Assembly (NCBI RefSeq): GCF_002865645.1
Contig: NW_020194555.1
Span: forward strand, 186,001-250,000
Length of the DNA: 64,000 nt
Direction of reading: 5' to 3'
DNA from: Hyaloscypha bicolor E
Taxonomy: Eukaryota; Ascomycota; Leotiomycetes; Helotiales; Hyaloscyphaceae
Shown one piece after another: positions 59,501 through 64,000 of this stretch. Within the stretch, counting starts at the first letter, position 1; every line of letters begins with the position of its first letter. The translations under genes were made by a program, and so were the position numbers. A model generated the notes under the pieces. That model did no database searches, was not told the DNA's origin, and saw only the letters and a program-made list of their open reading frames with translations.

Positions 59501-62500
59501 ATAAAGTATAGGCTTATTAGAAATATAGAAAATATTAATAATAATAAAGTAATTAAAGCTAATATTATTTTTTAGGTTAAACTTAAATTATTTAAATAAT
59601 TAGTTATATTTCTGGTATTACTTATAATACTTTATAAGGTATTTAAAGGCTTTTATATTAATATTATAGCTTGCTTATTCTAGTATATTTCAGAGCTTAC
59701 TAATAAATAAATAACTAAAATAATAGTATAGATATTATAATTTAATTTTTATAAGAAAGCAGAAATTATAAATAAAGAATTCGGAAATAAAGCCTTATAG
59801 TATAATATTTTAAAATAGGAAAGAATATTCGAAGTATTATATTATAGGTATATATTTTCTAGTAAAAGTAATAAAATAATTAATAAGATTATTAAAGTAG
59901 ATTCCTAGCTTGTTTATATTAGTTAAGCTAAGTAAAAATAGAATCTTTAAAGATATAATATAGAATTATATTTACCTAATTAATATACTTATTATTATAG
60001 ATCTAATAGAAGATATAAATCCGATACTAAACTAGATATTAATTTAATTTTTAGTAGTTTTATTAAGTTTAATACTATTATTAGTTTATTAGAGAGCTTG
60101 GAATTAGTTAGAACTAATAGTTAAGTATCTAGAGGCTCTGGTATTAATTATGATTTTATAAAAGTAATAAGTATTATATTTTAATATATTATTAATTATA
60201 AAAGTCTAGGCATTTTCTATTAAGGGTTTAATAGGCTTTAAGGTATGGTTTTTGCCTATTATCTAGTATATAAGAGAAAGAAAAGTAAGATTATTTATAA
60301 GAGTATTAGCTATAGTTATTAGTAGAATAGAAATAATAGGAGTAACTAAAAAGCTCTTAACTAAAATAAAATAGAAATCTGAATAGTATTTCTTTTCTTT
60401 ATTTATTTTTGCTAATAAAGCCTTAAAAGCATTATTTACTAGTTTGTTCTTATTACTCTTATTATTCTTTTTGCCTTTAGCTTTAGTAATATACTATATA
60501 TAAGTATTACTAAAGTATTTATTAAAGTTATAGATATTTCGGGATCTAAACTAATAAATATTTCTATTTCTAAATTAAGTTTTCTTAGCTTTTTATTTCT
60601 CTAGTATATGCTTTTATAAGTAGTATTCGAGTTTCTTATATATAAAATACGATTTCGGGATATAGTTATTATAATTATAAGACTTGAAGTAGTTATTACA
60701 AGTTCCGAAATTATAACTAGGTCCGTATTAATAATTTCCGGAAAAATAATAGCTTAGAGAGTTCTAAGAATAATATTATTAATTAGTAAAAAAGGTTTCG
60801 GAATTAGCTTATTATTTGCTCTTATATATAGTAATAAATGACTAGAGCTTATTAATAAGCTAGTCAAGATTTATAGGAGAGTCTGAGATTATATATTTAT
60901 ATGTCCGGGAGCCTTAGTAAGAAATAATAATTTTATTATAAAGAAATTCGGTATTTTATAAGTTAGATATAAGACTATATTATAATTAATATAGTTTATT
61001 AATTAGTAATTAAATAGTCTCAAATATTATTTTTTCCGGAAATTTAACTATTATAGAAGCTAATATAATAGTGTTTTACTTGTCTAAATTTTAATATTTA
61101 AATTCAGGGCCTTTAAAAAAGCTATAAATATTAATATAAGCCTTTTTATATATATATTAAGAAAGCTAGTTACTATAGAAATAGTCTTGAACTAGTTTCT
61201 TTAATATAATAGGAAAAGCTCGTATTAGTACCTCTTATAAAAGCTTTATATATTAGTAAATATTAAGGAAAATAGTAAGTTTATAATTAAAATTACTATT
61301 AGATCTATTATATTTTTGCTTTTTAATATAGATTTTAGTAACTTCTCTAATAAGTCTTATAATTAAAGGAAATTAGGAATTATTCGGATATAGTTATAAT
61401 AATAATAGTAGTAATATACTATTTGCTTTTAGAGCTTCTATACTAGTATATAAATCTAGTAAAAATATAGAATATAATAATAAAGGAAATAGTAGAAAAA
61501 GTAATAATATAGAAATATTAAAGATAATAGGTTCTAGGTACTTATTTTTTATAAGAATAATAAAGCCTAATAAGATTAGTTCTTTAATAAGGTCTAATCT
61601 AGCTACTAATATATTCTTATTTAATTATATATACTATTTATTCTTTTTTATAATAATATATAGGGTATTTATAATAATATTAGTATTATTATTCTATTAT
61701 ATAAATATACTACTATACTAAAGAATCTTATATAAATATAGTATCTCCGGGAGTTTGAATTTATTAAAATTCCCTTAATAAATAAAGTTTTTAAAATTAT
61801 ATCTAAATAGCTTTTAAAGGTTATTATTAATTATTTTATAAAGAATATATTAAAATAGCTTAATATTTAAGAACTCAGTTATCTTATTTGCCTTAGTAAA
61901 GTTCAGGTTAATTCTATATCTTTACTTTCTTACTAATTTCTCGAAATTATTATTATTTATAAAATAATTAGATTAGATAAATCTAATAAAGAAATTATTT
62001 ACTATAGTATATTCCGCTATTATATATTCTATAGGCTCGTGCCTAGTTTAAGATATAGTAGTTTATAAAAAGAATAGGTTTATAAAAAGAAGAATAGTTT
62101 ATAAAATAAGTAATTTATAATAGGTATTATATTTAAAATAAAAATTTCGTTTACGTTTTAGTACTTAGTAAGATTAAGTACTCTTCCTGCCTATATAACT
62201 AAATTACAGGTAATAGAACTAATAGATATTCTCTCTTTTAATATAATATAATTGGGCCTTAGTAAGATTAAGTATCTTTCCTGCCTATATAATTAAATTA
62301 CAGGTAATAAGATTAATAGTTATTTTTTCTTTAATTAGAATAATAGCTTTACTCCTAAATAACCAAATCTTAGGCAAGTATAGCTTAATTCTTCCTAATC
62401 TATAAATACTAACTAATTAGTATTAGTTTACTAGAAATATATAATACTATTATATAAGTATAAAAGTATTATTTATATAAGATTAGTAAAGTTATTATTT

Positions 62501-62862
62501 AGAAATAGGAATTATAGTATTATAGTATTAATATATAATTCCTAAATTTACTAAGCCTAAAGGGGTCTAGTTTACTAGTCGAGTTACTAATAGGATACGA
62601 GGTTATATAACTATATCTTATATCTCATATTCTATTACTTATATCCTATTACTTATATTTCATATCCCGTATCCCGTAACTATATATGTAACTCCCAAAA
62701 AAATAGCTATTTCTTTATCTAGTAAGATATTACTAGTATATTAGCTATAGCTATAGCATCTAATAAAATTCCTAAAGCTATATAATTTTATATCCCGCTA
62801 GTCAAGCAAGAGCCTCTTGCCTATACTAGTAATATCTTACCGGATAAAGAAATACTAATATT
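56517..62862 (-). mobile_element. RIP-mutated Ty1/Copia retrotransposon, minus strand
   Basis: Long direct repeats at about 56517-56808 and 62421-62862 (the latter interrupted by a MITE) begin TATTGGTTTACTAG/TATTAGTTTACTAG and share the segment CTAGTTTACTAGTCGAGTTA. Their exact ends are unclear. Just inside the left repeat the minus strand (57246-57431) reads as the Copia RNase H end: AYNFNIGTLVK, VIYTDSKSLYECLIKLGTTR. Copia orientation is therefore minus, with the 3' LTR at the left. The rest of pol and gag is too mutated to annotate by domain. Confidence 0.75.
62710..62852. mobile_element. 143-bp hairpin MITE inside the Copia 5' LTR
   Basis: Inverted ends of about 31 bp (TTCTTTATCTAGTAAGATAT and its near-complement ending GATAAAGAA). 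The other LTR copy (56791-56808) reads straight through the same flanks, giving an empty site. Flanking bases are consistent with a 2-bp AT/TA duplication. Confidence 0.8.
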
Positions 62863-64000
62863 AAATAATAACTAAACTTTTTACTAAAAGTATAACCTAA
62901 CTAAAAATATACTAAATCATATTTTATTACTAGTATTAAAACCATAGCTAGAATTAATAAATTAGCTTATATTATAAAAGTAATTAATATAATTTAAAAA
63001 AAAGTTTACTAATTATAATAAAATAACTAATTACTATTAATACTTATAATTAGCTATTTCTTAATATATTCGAGGCTTTATAAAAATTTAATAATAAGCT
63101 AATTCTTTTTAGTATTAATATCTTATTATTAAATAAAAAAAGTTTTAATTTATTAAATTAATTACTTTACTAATCGGGATATATTACTTATTAATTATAT
63201 TATTAAGAATCTTATAAAAGAAATTAGAGAAAAATAAATAAGAAAAAACTAGATAAACTATTTTATTAAATATTATAATATTAGGCTAAAAAGCTTTTAT
63301 TTTTATAATATTAATAATTTATAAGCCAGTACTAAATATATTTTAATATTTTAATTTTTCTTTAGTATTATAAGCTACTTTTCTATTTTATTTCATATAT
63401 TTATTACCTAAATACTTACTAATATATATTTGGCTTTTTAGCTTATAATAATTATTAAAAATTATAGAATTATAGCCCAAAATATATATAACTTTAATAA
63501 AAAGAAATTCTTAATAAGATTTAGATATTTCTTAAAAAAAAATATAAAAAGCTTTATATTTAGAGAGAATTATAAAAGCTAAATAAGATAAAAGCCGGGA
63601 ATTAATTAATATTTTAATATATATATTTATAATTAGAAAATAAGTATTACTATTTCTAATATATAAAAGCAAATTGGGTAATTTAATAAATATATAAATT
63701 AATAAAATAAAAACGAATTTAATAGTATATTTTATAATTTTAAGTAATAAATAGTTTAATAATATAATTAGGCTAATATAACTCTAGAAAATCTATAAAT
63801 ATTATACTAAGCCCAAATATATAATATAAAAGCATTTTCTAATTATAAATAAATATTTAATTATATTAATATAATATATTTCTTTTAATTTATTACCTTA
63901 TATAACTTATTACTTTTAACTTCTTAATATTAGCCTTTCTTAATTCCTCTTAATATATTACTTTATTAAAATTAATAAATTAATAAATAAAAATAATAAT
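62863..64000. other. AT-rich, RIP-like DNA to the window end
   Basis: Almost only A and T with scattered stops in all frames. No gene, LTR or TIR pair was recognised. Confidence 0.6.

Overview
The window is nuclear DNA of a filamentous ascomycete (Pezizomycotina). The genes have short spliceosomal introns (about 46-160 bp, GTRNGT donors, CAG/TAG acceptors). There is a non-reducing iterative polyketide synthase with fungal SAT and PT domains. Long blocks are extremely AT-rich and consist of retrotransposons full of C-to-T/G-to-A changes and stop codons, the signature of repeat-induced point mutation (RIP). Exons were joined by hand from splice signals, reading frame and family motifs, so exon limits are predictions.

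Layout. (1) 0.2-7.4 kb is a conserved metabolic block: a nine-exon mitochondrial dicarboxylate carrier (minus), a divergently transcribed mitochondrial succinyl-CoA:3-oxoacid CoA-transferase (plus), an AhpD-like protein (minus) and an MFS anion permease (plus). (2) 7.4-14.3 kb is sparse: a secreted SnoaL-like protein, a GNAT acetyltransferase and three small TIR elements with clear target duplications. (3) 14.35-22.96 kb is a nest of transposons: TA-type TIR element > hAT > RIP-mutated Ty3/Gypsy > solo LTR. (4) 23.5-30.2 kb is an apparently intact NR-PKS (SAT-KS-AT-PT-ACP-ACP-TE) with no recognisable cluster partners. (5) 33.2-33.7 kb is a broken GPR1/FUN34/YaaH acetate transporter, followed by 12 kb of nested transposons with a second, minus-strand Ty3/Gypsy element. 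(6) 45.8-55.0 kb is a GC-normal island: a TPR gene remnant, a caspase-like (C14) gene broken by a Harbinger-type MITE plus one nonsense codon, a small hypothetical gene, a DUF6594 membrane protein and an intact intronless TPR-CHAT protease-like gene. (7) 55-64 kb is RIP-mutated DNA with a minus-strand Ty1/Copia element.

How the genes fit together. The carrier and CoA-transferase share a 460-bp promoter with two near-identical CGG-N14-CCG sites, suggesting co-regulated mitochondrial succinate/acetoacetate metabolism. The caspase, TPR and CHAT genes form an accessory locus resembling the protease parts of fungal and bacterial immunity or cell-death systems. That is inference: the caspase gene is dead here and the CHAT gene looks intact. 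The PKS is physically isolated by transposon blocks.
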